This document shows, piece by piece, positions 1-12,600 of a stretch of 64,000 nt of DNA. A program made the position numbers and the translations under genes. How positions within the stretch are numbered: position 1 is the stretch's first letter; each line of letters opens with the position of its first letter. This DNA comes from Aurifilum marmelostoma (lineage: Eukaryota; Ascomycota; Sordariomycetes; Diaporthales; Cryphonectriaceae). The DNA is taken from positions 310,001 through 374,000 of the forward strand of contig JAMXSV010000006.1 of the NCBI GenBank assembly GCA_027559495.1, in the 5' to 3' direction. The notes beneath the pieces are model-generated. The model was not told the DNA's origin and made no database searches. It worked only from the letters and a program-made list of their open reading frames with translations.

Positions 1-1374
1 ATGCTGTCAAGGGAATGACAGTAGGCGATTTAATTACTGTCTTGGAGCATATGATCCTGCCCAAAACGGTTCCTAGGAAAGTGTATCCCAGACACCCTTC
101 GGATGATGATGTACACAAGTGTAGTAGTCTAGCCTCTAGATGTTCTCAAAGCTTTGACACGCACTGTGAGTTGATCTCTCATATACATATATGTTCTCAA
201 AGGTGTGAAGGACCCCTGAGATCCATCTATGAGAAAGGAAAAAAGCGCACAGACTCAGAGAGCATCGGAAGAGGAAATGAGAGGCAGACTTGAAAAAGTA
301 CCTAGGCACCCAGCTTCAGGGAAAGGAAAGGACTTATTACTCGGTTTGGCAATCCGAGAGTGACACTTTCAGCCTTGAACTGGGCGGCTGGGATACTCGT
401 CCTTCCAAGTGACTGTCTGCCTACTTTTGCGGTCGGGTGTGTTACATTATGCAACATATCTCCAGGGTATTTTCTGCAGTTGGCTCTTAGTCCCAGTGGC
501 GCAGGGCTGCCAATCTCGCTACCTTCCTGAAGCAGTATACAGCTCGGTACATGGCCAATCAGATCACAGCAACAACCTCTTGTCTCCAGTGAGGCCCACG
601 AGAGATCAATTGTGAGTTGAGCAGATCAGGGCACCTCAACATGAGAGTACCTTGCTGTATGAAGTCTTGTGGGTTTCTAGCAGTGTTTGCTCATCGTAAT
701 GACTGTGGTTTTCTCCCTTCATTTCTTCGTCTTCTTTCCCCCTTCTGATGCGTGAACGTGTGTGCAGTCATAGTTCAACCACTTGAAAACTACTTAGGTA
801 TCATTTTAAACATATACGCAATTAGTTCATCGTTATCCAGCGCTTTGACACCATCTGTGTAGCCCTTACTCTGTCTTGTCTTTGCAGTATTAGTGGGTCA
901 TGCATCCTGACTAGAGGTGAGGTGTGACTGATGATACAGCGCAAATTTGTATAACCGCCCAAAGTTTTGGCACCTGGCCAGGTCCTCATTGGGTATTCAC
1001 ATGTGCTGTCCACAGCTTTCCGCCCCCTTTCTTGCACATGCAGGGCTGAGCCGCACGCAACTTTCAGACCCACCGTTCAGAATGGTATGTTGTTGCAGCT
1101 GAAACGACTGACAGCTTCGAAATGAGCGGCTAATACTGCTCTATGTAGCCGATGGCCGGGCTCGCACATATATTACCTCGTAGCTATTCGCCCCGCCCTC
1201 GAGTGCGCGGCCTGATCAGATCCATCCTGCTTAAGCTCTATTTCAGCCTTCCGGTGTGTAGTGTAACCAGCAGTCGACTTCTCCTTAGTACATCATTATA
1301 CCATTCGACTTGCTCGCATACCAGGTCACCAATCACTAGCTTGGGACCATTTGAGACCTTCACTTGCAACCAAA
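1..1374. other. left-end non-coding stretch and upstream region
   Basis: No open frame here gives a recognisable protein, and all frames are short. The stretch ends at the start codon of the sacsin-like gene and presumably holds its promoter and 5' UTR. The last 200 bases are pyrimidine-rich in places and the ATG lies in a good fungal context (CCAAAATGTC). Any gene truncated by the left edge is not visible. Confidence 0.5.
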
Positions 1375-4300
1375 ATGTCTGCCTCTCACACGGCTGTAGG
1401 ACATGGCGTCACAGTCGCCCAGGCGAGGGAGTGGATCGAAGAAATCGCAGAATCCAGAGGTCACATCAATTCTAAGTACTGGCAAGAGCTTGACAAAGTC
1501 AGTCCTGAAGCCGCGGAGGCGTTTCGGCAAAGCCACAGGAATTTGTCAGATGTGGCTGCAGCGACGGTATCAACGTAAGTCGCAACCTACTTATGGCGTC
1601 TGATTATCTCTTTCAAGCCTCAAGTGCTTGAGTAAATACTTCCCGTGGCCACAACTCACGGCCAGGAAGCCAAAGCACTTGAACTACTTCAGCAGTGACT
1701 GATAACAAGCACGCATAGGCTCGCCAAGAATCTGTACACAAGCAACGCGCGATTCATATTCGAGCTGCTCCAGAATGCTGAGGACAATCATTACACCCGC
1801 GCTCGAGCACGGGGCCATCAGCCCTTCATCGCGTTCGAGATCCACGAGGATCGTGTCATCATTGAGTGCAATGAGGATGGGTTCAGCAAGGCCAACCTAG
1901 AGGCAATCTGCGACGTCGGAAAGAGCTCCAAGACAGGTGCTCAGGGCTACATAGGCGAAAAGGGCATCGGCTTCAAGTCCGTCTTCATGGCGGCGTATGA
2001 AGTCCATATCCAGTCTGGCCCCTTCTCATTCTACTTCAGGCACCAGAGAGGCGACTCTGGCCTGGGCATGATCATACCCATCTGGGAGGAACCTGAGCAA
2101 GGATTGTCCAAACACAGCACGAGAATGACACTTCTCCTCCATGATACAGGTGAGCCAGTTGTCCTGGGTTGGCAGCGCCAGACGATGCGCAAGCAGTTCC
2201 GCGAATTGAAAGAAAGTATGCTCCTTTTCATGCGAAATCTCGAGGTGATGCGCATCTCTTTCTTCGACAAAAACGATGTGCTCGAGACCTGCACCAGCTT
2301 CTCGGCCTCGAAGACCAATATCAACCGCACCACATTGACCAGGACAGTTACGAACGGGGAGACAACCGAGACAACTCGTCAGATCTACCACGTCACCCGG
2401 CGGATGGTGCACAACTTGGCAGAAAATGAGAATCGGACCTATTCAAAGGAAGAGAAGAATACGAGAGCTTACTCAAAGGCCGAAGTGGTACTCGCCTTTC
2501 CCTTGTCTGCGGACAGCAAGTCGTTTGAGGTCAACCCTCAAGATGTCTATGCCTTTCTGCCAATGAGGAATATGGGCTTTTCGGTAAGAGTGTTCCCTAT
2601 ATTTGTCTCAACTCCCCATTCTATCCGATATAGGTCAATTGTACAGCAATGATGGCCTTCCAGAGAGGATTATAGGATCGCCCCGTATATTTTCCATGGT
2701 GACCATGTCGTTTTTGTTCCCGCTGATGTATCTCCGGAAGACATTCCATGTCTGGGGCTGGGATCCTACACCTGATTACTAGTGCTAACGCCCGCTTCTT
2801 ATCCCCCAGTTCCTCATACAAGGTGACTTCGTGACGCAAGCTAATAGACAAGATATTGTCGTTACGTCTATGCGGAATCAAGGCATACGTGATGGCATCA
2901 GTGATGCGTTCATCCAAGCCATTTCGGAATTCTGCTGTGATCCGAATCTTCGATACACTTGGATGAGATTCCTGCCGCACAAGAATCGATTCATTTTCGA
3001 CACATTCTGGTTGGGTCTCGTCAACAGGATACGGCAGAATCTTATTAAAGTACCATGTGTACTTCCGAGGAGTGAGCGTGGTCTTCGCAAGATCAACGAA
3101 CTCCGGATCCCTCGCTCAATACACCGTGATAGCAAGGGAGAACCTTTGTTCAGAGATCTCGAGCCCGAGAAATGGTTGTCCGAAAGCTACCTTGCTGGCG
3201 ACATCAAAATTCTCGAAGATCTCGGCATGGGCACGATCAATTGGCTCGAGCTATTGGAAATGCTCGACCAGGACTTGAAATCTCCAGTCTCCCGGATGAG
3301 ATGCGAAGAGACAGATGAGGACTGGCACACCAGGGCAGCGAAGCTGCTCCTAAATCTCTGCCAGCTGGATAGTTCCAGAGAGGTCGTGACAAAGCTGCGC
3401 AGCATGACACTGATCCCGGAGCGAACTGAGTTTGGCACATTCTGGGTCTCGCCAGACAGCAGTGTCAATTTCTATCTTGCCGAGACTACAGGAGGGTTTG
3501 TCATTCCCCAAGGCCTCCCATTGCGAGTTGTGGAATTGAAGACATCGCGGAACCTGGAACGTGTCAAATTCCTCAAGGAACTGGGCGTCTGCGTGGCCGA
3601 TTCAGACATGGTGCGCAGCCACGTCCTGTATCGACATCAAGCCCTCAGAAGTCCCAGGACATCGTTCATCACACCCAGTGTCCCGGTGTTGTTCGCACAA
3701 TTGCAATTCCTCTATCTCACAGATCATCTGAAGCCAAAATCCGAGCGTTTGAAGGATGCAATAGTAGTCCCCGACCAACGAGGAAAGTTGTGGAAGCCTG
3801 GACATGGAGAGCCGCTGTATCTCCCGGACGGTGATCAGTACGGGCCACAGGAGCTCCTCAAAGCAACGGAGGCTAACAACGAGTCCGGAGGCGGTGCGCC
3901 AGGGATGACCGTGAGATTCCTGCATCGATTTCTCATGGAAAACACCCCTGAGAAGCCTCGTGCTGAATCGCCTGAGTGGGAGAGCTGGTTGAAGGCCTGT
4001 GCAGGGCTACGATCCACGCTAAGGCTGGTCGACACAACAACGAATGGTCTCTCTCCTGAATGCATATATGCTGCACAGCACCGACCAGAGCGGTTCCTGG
4101 GGCTCCTGCGCAAGATACACCTTCTGAGAGGAAACAGTCCACTCTGGTCCGTTCTGCAGCAAACAGGGAGGGACCTCGAGGTCCTCTGCGAGGGCAATCG
4201 TATGGTTGCTCTATCGAGAACGTACCTTCCGCTCCTCGACTTGAAACAGAGGTGTAAGAGATTCTTGCCCGCTGGTGAGACCTTCGCCTTTCTCAAAGTC

Positions 4301-7300
4301 GACGACGATCTCGAAAGGGAAACTTACGAGCAAAAGCAATGGTCTTTTCTTGTGCGTTTATTCGGTGTCAGTGTCAAAGAGGATGTGAACTTCTACCTGG
4401 CTATTTTGGACCAGATCTGTGGATTACCTGCACAGGATGACCACCTCGGTGATCGCATCGTCGGTCTATACCACATGATCTATACAAGATATACAGAGTC
4501 GGCCGCAAAAGAGCTAGAGAAGGACAAGATCAAGTTCGTTTTCTGAACCCTGGAGATAGAACTTCTTTGCTGATTTTGATTAGGAAATTCTTCCAAGGGA
4601 CTGACGCAGTTTATTTCCCAACATACTGCGGATCTCCACCATCCTGGATCTCACTTGAGGACTGCCTTTGGGAAGGATTGCCTTCTATGATTAGGACGAA
4701 ACCTCTTCGCGCTCGTTACAAGAAAGCCTATGATAGCATGTCAGTCGAGTTGCATAGTGTGGAAAGGCTATTCTGTGATGTGCTAGAAGTCTCAGATTGC
4801 GCTATGTTCGATATAACGTCTGAGCTGTATGAGCTGCAGGACTGCGACGAGGTCCGCACCGAACACGTCTTGGAATTATACCACTACCTCAACGATCTTC
4901 TGGAATACGAAAGCCAGGAAGACCGGAACATCATCACGTCAGTTGCATCCCATGCAAAAAGTGCTTTTCCCAGGGCTTGCTGACATAAGATCAAACACAG
5001 CAAGCGGTTCGAAACAGAGGGCATCATCTATGTGCCAACTGATGCCAATTGTCATTGGCACTGCGTCCGTGATTGTCTGTGGTCAAGCAGTACAAAGATT
5101 CACGGAAAGGTCACCCTGAGCGAGCATTACGAGGGCCTCGAAACATTTTTTTGCGACTTTCTGAACGTGAAGCCTCTCACCATCGACATTGTCCTTCACG
5201 AGCTCGAACGTTTGGGCGGTGATACAAAAAGCTCTGCTGCAGACACCAAGGACAAGATCATTGCCCTGAGCTCCTTCCTTGGGACGATGGAGCCCAAGGA
5301 CTATCCGCCAGCAACAAAGCTGCGTAAGTCGAGGATACTTCCGATTTCACATCCCGATGGATCTGTCAGCCTCGATTCGGCTGCTGCTGATTTTGCCATT
5401 GTGGACACAACGCCACTGGATAACATCTTTGGGCGCCGGGTCAAGACCCTTGACTTCTCTCTCGATGAAGTCCGTCTACTAGGCCCCTTCATCGCATGGC
5501 TCGATCTGGGGAGGAAGTACATGTCGGGCATGGTGCAAGAAATCACCATGGTCAATGATGAGGCTAAACAAGCCACACGGCGGCGGAAGCGCAAGATCAG
5601 CCCGAAAGCCCACGCCCTCTACCGGTAAGCACAGCCCTGAGACTTTGCATTCCTTTTTTATTTTTTATTTTTATTTTTACCGATCAGAATATCCACCAAT
5701 CTGTGTGCTAATCGGGCTCTCTCATAGGATCGCCTATCATTACCGTAGCCCCAGGTTGCAAAACTCCAGCATCCCTCTCTACGACATGCTGCGCAATGCA
5801 CAGGTCTATGAGACGGACGGGATCTCCTGCGAAATGAGCCTTTTTCAAGACGGACAGGCTCATAAACATGTCAAGAAGCATGGCGATCTTCACATCAGAG
5901 AGCACGGAGCTCAGCTCGAGATATTCATCCCGCGAGACAAAAAAAAGCCAGGATCTTGTATACATTTCGAAACTCGGCCCCCGTCTTTTCGACTGGTTGC
6001 TTTCAGATGCGATCACGCTGAAACATGAGGCAGATTCGTCCAGAGGCCTATCCGCCGTCCAGAAAATCTTGAACATCACTGAACGATCGGTCCTTGCGCG
6101 GATACTAGAAGAAGACGGCATTGCAGATGCCGATGTGGAAGACGCGTATGAGAGCACGGCATCAGATAGTGGTGGAGATGCATCTGAGGACGAATTCCTG
6201 GGGCCAACATCGCCACCGTCGACGCATGTCACTTCCCCGGATCGTTCGGATCGAACTTCGGTACACGGAACGCCTGCTCCAAACAGCTCCGGAACCATTA
6301 GGAGACCAGCTAGGTCAGTCCGCATGATACACTGCTCTGGAACCACCTTGAAAGGCGATTATTGACAGTATTCGATAGCACTCACGGTTCTGATCTCCAG
6401 AATTCAGGCCTGATACACGACCAGATCGAAGGACAAACTAGAGATCAATATCGGGATCTCCTCTGCCGGATTGTGTCTGCTGCGCGGACAGCAGAATTTC
6501 CGAGAAAGGACTCATTCGACATGTCTAGACTGCTGACGGCTTTGAGTATGCCCAGTGGTGTTGGGATCAGCTTCGATGATTCCGAGACACCTCACCTTGG
6601 ATATCCTTTTTCACCCGACAGAGCTAAGCAAATCGCTGCAGCGGGAGAGCTTTTTGTAGGCATCTAGCGATTCCATCTTAGCTCGCATCCTATTGCAGAA
6701 AAGAACGTGGTATTTGCTAACGTGGTACCCTCACCCTAGGTGTTCGAATTGCTGAAGTCCCTCGCCCTACCAGATTTCTCTATGAGTCAGTGGCAGAGCA
6801 GGATTCGGCATCTTGTCGATTCTCATCCTGACTACAACGGCATTGTTTCCTGGTCCGGCTGGGAGACAGCTGATATCACCTACAACGATGCACAGGGGGC
6901 TTTGACAAAGGTGCTCATCGACAACGGCCACCTCGAACGGGCGGTCTGGCAGGACAGGAGGCCAATGTACTACCTTGAGGTGAAGACGACTCCAGGCCGG
7001 TGCAACACGCCATTCTACATGAGCCATTTGCAGTACCGCCGAGTGAGTGGCCCCCTTTTATTCCCTCTCTCAGGAAACCCATTCCCCATGCGTAGCAACC
7101 TCTCAACCATGATTCCAACGTTGTATTAGATCAAGGCTCAATTCGGAGACTGACTATCTAATAATGCCCAGATGCACGACCACCGGCACGAAACGGATAC
7201 AGTGTACGTTATCTTCCGCGTGTACGAGATTCAAAGACAACCCATTGGTGTCAAGGTGCTTGTGAATCCTGCCGAGCTAGAAGCGCAGGGGAAGCTCCAA

Positions 7301-7339
7301 TTTACGGCAGATAAGTGGTCCGTTAAAATCGTGTCGTAG
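1375..7339 (+). CDS. sacsin/Nov-type HSP90-like ATPase with C-terminal DUF3883 domain
   Basis: Nine exons were reconstructed: 1375-1574, 1719-2583, 2810-4533, 4584-4937, 5001-5624, 5728-6313, 6379-6655, 6740-7042 and 7172-7339. They give about 1699 aa after allowing for one extra base in an A8 run at 5939-5946. The N-terminus carries a GHKL ATPase fold: N-box FELLQNAED (Asn86), NEDGF near residue 120 and GEKGIGF near 146-152, as in sacsin and HSP90. The long middle has no clear domain. The end (about residues 1540-1699) matches DUF3883, with YLEVKTT near 1621-1627, an E-x-K arrangement seen in PD-(D/E)XK nuclease-like folds. Introns have CTAAC/CTGAT-like branch sites and all phases agree. The role is unknown: chaperone-like or defence-like functions are suggested for relatives. 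The two ends are certain; the exact donor at 4534 (GTTCGT) and the 226-nt intron at 2584-2809 are less so. Confidence 0.85.
5939..5946 (+). other. apparent +1 homopolymer frameshift (A8) in the sacsin-like gene
   Basis: Upstream of this A8 run the family-like reading LEIFIPRD is in one frame. Downstream, the equally typical YISKLGPRLFDWLL is in another. Seven As would make the frame continuous, give IPRDKKSQDLVYISKLG, and fit the phase of the next intron. No convincing intron spans the site. Confidence 0.75.
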
Positions 7340-8338
7340 TTATATTTTTCAGGCTGGTTGCTTGAGGCTTGGAGTTTGTTTTTTTGCATCAGATATTGTT
7401 GGTATATATTTCCTGGATATGATGCTGCGTGCGTGTTTTGAGCCGCTTCCTCATATCAACCCCCCCGAGGTCAATAATGTCTCGGCAAAGTTGTCTGATT
7501 ACAAAAATTTGACCGAGCTGTATGCACTGCTATCTATACGCTGCACTTATACTCTTCATTGAAGTAAGAAGCAAATCGTAAATATATGATTATTCTTTCT
7601 TTGCCGAGGGAGAAAATCTGCCCACGTGGTTACGATGGCAGCCTGACCCTGATTCTCTGGCAGCCCTGAAGCAGATACAGATGCCTATCTGAGGGAAGGA
7701 GGACAGAGGCTCCGCCTACAGTTATATACCCAAGATACATTAGATTATTTGACAGTGATTATTAGATCCTGAGCGGATATATCATGTAGTCGAAAGGCTC
7801 CTTGATTTTATACACGTTCCAGCTATGATGGACGGGCAAGATATTAAAGCCTAACCTTTGCGGAGCAACATGGAATTCTGCACGTTTTTCCGTAGTTGGG
7901 CGATCAGAGACTAGAAATTTTTTTGTTTTTCCCTCCCCGGTGTAGCCAAGCACTATTACGTCTGCTTGTTCTGAATCCTGCCCTCTGTCTCATCCAATCC
8001 ATAACGCCTGTGAATTGCCTGGTATTCCGCAGTGTAGAGGTCGCTTCCCAGCAAACGCCGAGCACCAAAACGCCAAACATCCGTTCAATGAGAGAAAGAT
8101 AAAATCACTGGAATGACCACTACATCGGAGTCTCGGTTCCCTGCGCCCCTGAGAGTGTATGTGCTTGTTTCCCTCGAGGACGAAAGGGGAGGGGCAGAGG
8201 CGTGTGAAGCCACGGCCATGTTACTGTAATTAAGTACGTTAGCAGTCTCGCTGTGCGAAGTCATCATCAGAGAAATACATACACGCGAAAGTACCGAGCA
8301 GAGTAGTGCATGGCATAGGGTTCTCTGCTGCCTACCAA
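7340..8338. other. intergenic region between convergent genes
   Basis: This stretch holds the 3' regions of the + strand sacsin-like gene and the - strand small membrane-protein gene. It is AT-rich just after the stop codon at 7339, as expected of a 3' UTR. No open frame in it resembles a protein family I recognise. Confidence 0.5.
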
Positions 8339-8970
8339 CTAGTATTGCCAAAGCTTGCGCAGCGCCGTGATGAAAAGAGCGACCAGCATGATCAGGATAA
8401 TTATGCCGACCAGAACCCCAACAAAGGCGGCGCCGCCACCGCCGTTGCACGAACTGCAGCCAGCGATGCGACATTTGAATCCATAGATGTGGACATCGCA
8501 GTTTCCGTCGCAGCATGGGTCGACATAGCAAGCTTCGGCAGAAGGCTGAGAGGCGCTGGGGTGGCCAGAGCGGTCACCGCCGTCACCATTGTTGTTTGTC
8601 ATGGGGCGCTCAGACTGATACTGAATGAGATTCTGGTCAGCTGTGTTGGCAGTGTTGGCATCTTGGCTAGCCATGTTGATGATGTTGGCAGCAAGTAGAC
8701 GACGGGCGTGGTTTGCGATATTGGAATCGGTCACAACATCAGCGTAGTTGGGAGGAGACTGAGAGTGACCGCTACCGCAAGAAGAATTGTCTATTTAGAG
8801 AGTAAGAAGAGAAAAGAAATATACGTTAGTTCAGTCATGTGAAGAACAGGCCCTGCAACTCTGAACATACCATATTGAGTATCATCGCCCTTCTTCGTGG
8901 TACCAGTGCGCGAACGAGGGCAAGGACCTTTTTGGCCTTGCAGCTGCAGGCCTTTGTCGTAAGGCAGCAT
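8339..8970 (-). CDS. small cysteine-rich, probably tail-anchored membrane protein
   Basis: Two exons (8970-8871 and 8790-8339) are joined across an 80-nt intron with a GTATGT donor and a CTAAC branch site, giving 183 aa. I do not recognise the family. The N-terminal half is polar, with Asn/Gln/Ser-rich stretches and no signal peptide. A cluster of seven cysteines follows (around residues 120-150, including PCCDGNC and the GCSSC end), then a Gly-rich hinge and one strong hydrophobic segment (VGIIILIMLVALFI). The chain ends only about eight residues later. This topology suggests a C-terminal tail anchor with the Cys cluster on the cytosolic side next to the membrane. An in-frame ATG at 9159 could give a form 63 residues longer. 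ATG 8970 was preferred for its better context (CAACATGC). No neighbour suggests a job. Confidence 0.6.
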
Positions 8971-9665
8971 GTTGGGCAACAGTAACGTGCCTGTCTGCGA
9001 TGTACTGATGGAAGAAAAAGCCTTTTGACAGCAGTGGGTGTTTAGGTGTTGCAACGGCGACCTTTCTTTGTTTTTGCTTGGAGGCCCTCGACGCAATTTG
9101 GACTGCTTTATCGGTCCACAGCGTGGAAGTGAAGCAACAGGTTGCACGTGACACAACATTGTATGTATTTTACTGTATGTTCCAGGGTCCAGGGTTACTT
9201 ATGCTATTCACTGAGACTTTGCTATGCAGGCTGCTAGGCTGCTCTGAGGGGTGCTGCAGCTTCACAAGGCACGGGCTGACCTAGGTAAAGGTGACCAAAA
9301 TGGTAAATTGAAAAGCAGTTTAACTTGAAGCTGCCCCTCAAGCTTGCCCACTCATTGATGGATCCGATAAACTACCTAGGACCTGGACATTTATTAGTGA
9401 ACAGTTTCAAGCCTTACACACACTCCATCTCAAGAGACTCACTCTTTGGAATCTTTGGAAGCAGTGAAAGGGACAGCAGCCAAGAACGGATTGTATGGTC
9501 TTGATGGTATCATAATTATGAACTACATATCCTAGTCCGCACGTTCATTTGCAATACCCCAGAAAGACACAAAAACAGGGTTGCCATGCACAAGGCCAAG
9601 ATCCAAGCAAGCAAGCAAGCAAGCCAGGCCACACCCTGTGGCATGACATCGCGTGAACAACCATT
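8971..9665. other. intergenic region between two minus-strand genes
   Basis: This stretch contains the upstream region of the small membrane-protein gene and the 3' flank of rif1. It also has a short AAGC tandem repeat at 9604-9624. An in-frame ATG at 9159 belongs to a possible longer form of the 8339-8970 gene. Nothing else is recognised. Confidence 0.45.
9604..9624. repeat. (CAAG)5 microsatellite
   Basis: About five tandem CAAG units lie 40 bases downstream of the rif1 stop codon, in its 3' flank. Confidence 0.8.
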
Positions 9666-12600
9666 TCATCTCCTACCACGCCTCTCTGCCTCGAGCAGCT
9701 CGTTCCTCAAATCGAATAATACATCTTCTGCCTGGTAGAACTGTTCCCTCGTGAGGTCTACTGACCGAAGTGTCTCTAGTCCGTCCTTGAACCGGTGCAT
9801 GAGGTCCTCGAACGTGCTTGTCTTAGGCCCCGTGTGTGACTCATTGGTGGTCGCAACCCCCCCGGGCACTTCTTGTTCAATGACCTCTGTCGGCTGAATC
9901 GGCACAGTAGGTGAGATCGCACAGGAGGTTACCCGAGAGTCATCCCTGACAAAGGCCTGTTCTTCTTCTTCTCTTGTAAGCTGTGAATGTATAGCCTCTT
10001 CGTCGTCTGTCTGCTCGCCTGCATCTCCCATGGGCTCATCTGGTTGGTTGACTTCAGCTGGTTCTTGCGCTGGGAGCTCGTCGATCGGCTCGTTCGTTGC
10101 CGGAAGGACATCAGAAACCTCGTGCGTGATGGGAGAGCTCACATCATTTGATGTTAGAGCCACTTCATCTTCATAAGACGTTTCAGTTGTTTGCATGATT
10201 ACACAGCGATCTATGAGGCCCGTTAGCATTCATGACTTTACGCAATTTGATGTGTTGTACCGATTTTGACTTACCCTCCCTGGCAGCAGCAGCAGACTGG
10301 CTATCAGGCACCTCGTGTCGATTATCCTGGGCGTCAGGATCAACATGCCGGGCTTTTTTGCTGCCACCGCTGCTGTACACTGAAGATGAGACTGATCGTC
10401 TGCGCTTCCTCAGCCATTTTCCGTTGCCCGGAGAGACGTTCTCAAAGCTGTCCAACGACTCGGATGCCGCAAGTTGGTTGGTTGGAGTGTACAGGCTGCT
10501 GTTCACCTGTGGTCCTTGCGGTGCCTGGATGTGGAGTGGCGGCTGAGAGGATTGAGGCGTCTGAGAGCTTCGAGAGACCAGGGTACGTTGGGTCTTCTTG
10601 GAGCGGCCGCGCCTCGATCTTTTAGACTCTGCGCCTGCCACCTCAATACTATCCAGAGCTTGCTCGGGCGATTCGGGAAGTATATCGTCGTAGGCTTTAT
10701 ATTCTCTCCTCTTGGGCGAGTTCGACTGCGAGCTTCGCAACGGTATCTCCATCCGACCAGTCCCAAGGTTCCTCATGCCGTTCTCAAAAGAGGCACTGAC
10801 GTCGAATGACTGGCTGTGGGCAGTCTGGCGGGGTGGGTTCTGCACACTGGCAGACGAGTGGCTCTGCCTGGTGACTCTCTGGCTAGGCGTGGGTGGCAAC
10901 GGACTACTAGGCGCATCAACAAACTCATCGTTGTCAGACCTAGGGGTGATTTGAAATGCACCAGATCGCAGCTGTCGTCTGGGTGGCGTAGATTGTAGTG
11001 CATGGGTAGTGGATGGTTCTGGTGCTGCCGCCTGCGTAGTTTCTTCTTCGGTAGGAACCAAAAAGGTGGTCTCCTCAATCACCTCTGCATCGGTCTCAGG
11101 CTGTGAGGAGATGCCGGCTTTCTGTTCGACTTGACCATCCTCGTCGCTGGGAGCTAGAGGAGCTTCATCATCTAGCCGCAGCTCCTCGTCAACGCCATCC
11201 AATTCCATGGACTGCGAGGCCGACGCAGCCTGGATAGCTAGATTTGGGGACCCGGAAACAGGGGATGATGAGAACTGCCAGTCTACCATGGGCTGTTTGC
11301 TTGTCGCTTGCGACTTGAGTTCGGCGAGAAGGCGATAGCCTCTTGGCTCAGGCGGCGAGGATGGTGGGTCGGTCAGTTCCTGGTCATGGACTGGGAGTGA
11401 TACTGGCCGCCCTCTCCGTGGCGTTGGGGTCGAGGTGAGACAATCTTCGAAGTCTCCTTCGCGTTCAGGAGTCAGTGCCCGAGGTGAGTCTGTGTATACA
11501 GAGGGCTGATGCACATTGTTAGCCTGGGCTTTCTTCGTCTTCTCGGTTGGACTCGAACGCATTTCCGGAAACATGGCAGAGGTCTCCTGTTGTCGTTCCC
11601 GGATTTCCTGCTGTCGGTTCGTGAGTAACTGAGATTCCTGGGCGATCACAGAAGGTGAGGACTCGATAGCAGCGAATTGCAGCTGGGAGTCCTCGTGACG
11701 GAGCTTCGGCTTCGGGGTGCGTCCTTTGGGCTTGGGCCTAGCCGAGGGCGTCACGTGCTCCTTACTGCCGAATATCTCGATTCCGTCTTTCAGGACTGGA
11801 GTGGGAGAAAGGCGTAATGCAGAAGAGCGAGACTGGGAAGTTGGCTGTAGTTTGCCGTAAGGCGTGACGGACAAGTGGCTGGCCTCGTCCAGAGATTCGG
11901 TGAAGTTGTGGCGAACTCCATTCGAGGCAGTGTCAGATATCTCTATTCCAGGGCGTGCGACTTCGACTGAGGTACCTAGGGATGCAAGTACAGTCTTGAG
12001 GACCTGAGGATACTCGATTTGCTCTCTGGCCTCATATATTCGATTCCACGCCTCGGCTGTAAGGTGAATGATTTCATGATGAGTACTGCGGAACGCAGCG
12101 CACAACAAGGGTTCGACGACGTCTAGGTGTAAGTTGCCCGCAGTTGTCCGGACGAGGATATTGCAAAGTCTTTGCCAGAGTAATCGCACCTAGATCATAT
12201 CAGTCAAAATCCCTGTAGTTTGACAATCCGCATTTTGAGTGACTTACTGCCTCGGGCACACCAGGGAAATCAGTTCTGGTGATGCGGTGGTCCTCGTCCT
12301 CGAGCCAGCACACGAGACCAGACTGAATGGCAATCAAAGATCGAAGTTCGAGATGACGGTTGGCGCGTTCAAAGAATCTTTCCACCTCACTCAGAAGCTT
12401 TGTGACTTGCTCCAATTCGCAAGACCTAATATGGGCGTAGACCCTCTCTAGCATGCTGACGAGGAGTTTGTACAAGTTGTCGAACGGGTCAAACGAAGTC
12501 TGTCGTGTGCCGGCATTCGGTGAGCCCCAGAGGCGTCTCTTCGCGGCGTCAAGGGCCTGCTTATCCCGAGGATGGCTAGAAACAGCCAGTATCTCGATTG

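Noticed and set aside
5939..5946. Programmed frameshift at the A8 run
   Set aside because: Two other genes show the same +1 pattern at unrelated G runs, so a technical cause is more economical. No stimulatory structure was evident.
5865..5952. An intron (weak GTCAAG donor, CCAG acceptor) bridging the frame change in the sacsin-like gene
   Set aside because: It would remove the family-like stretch GDLHIREHGAQLEIF, and the donor is poor. A single-base change in A8 explains frame and phase better.
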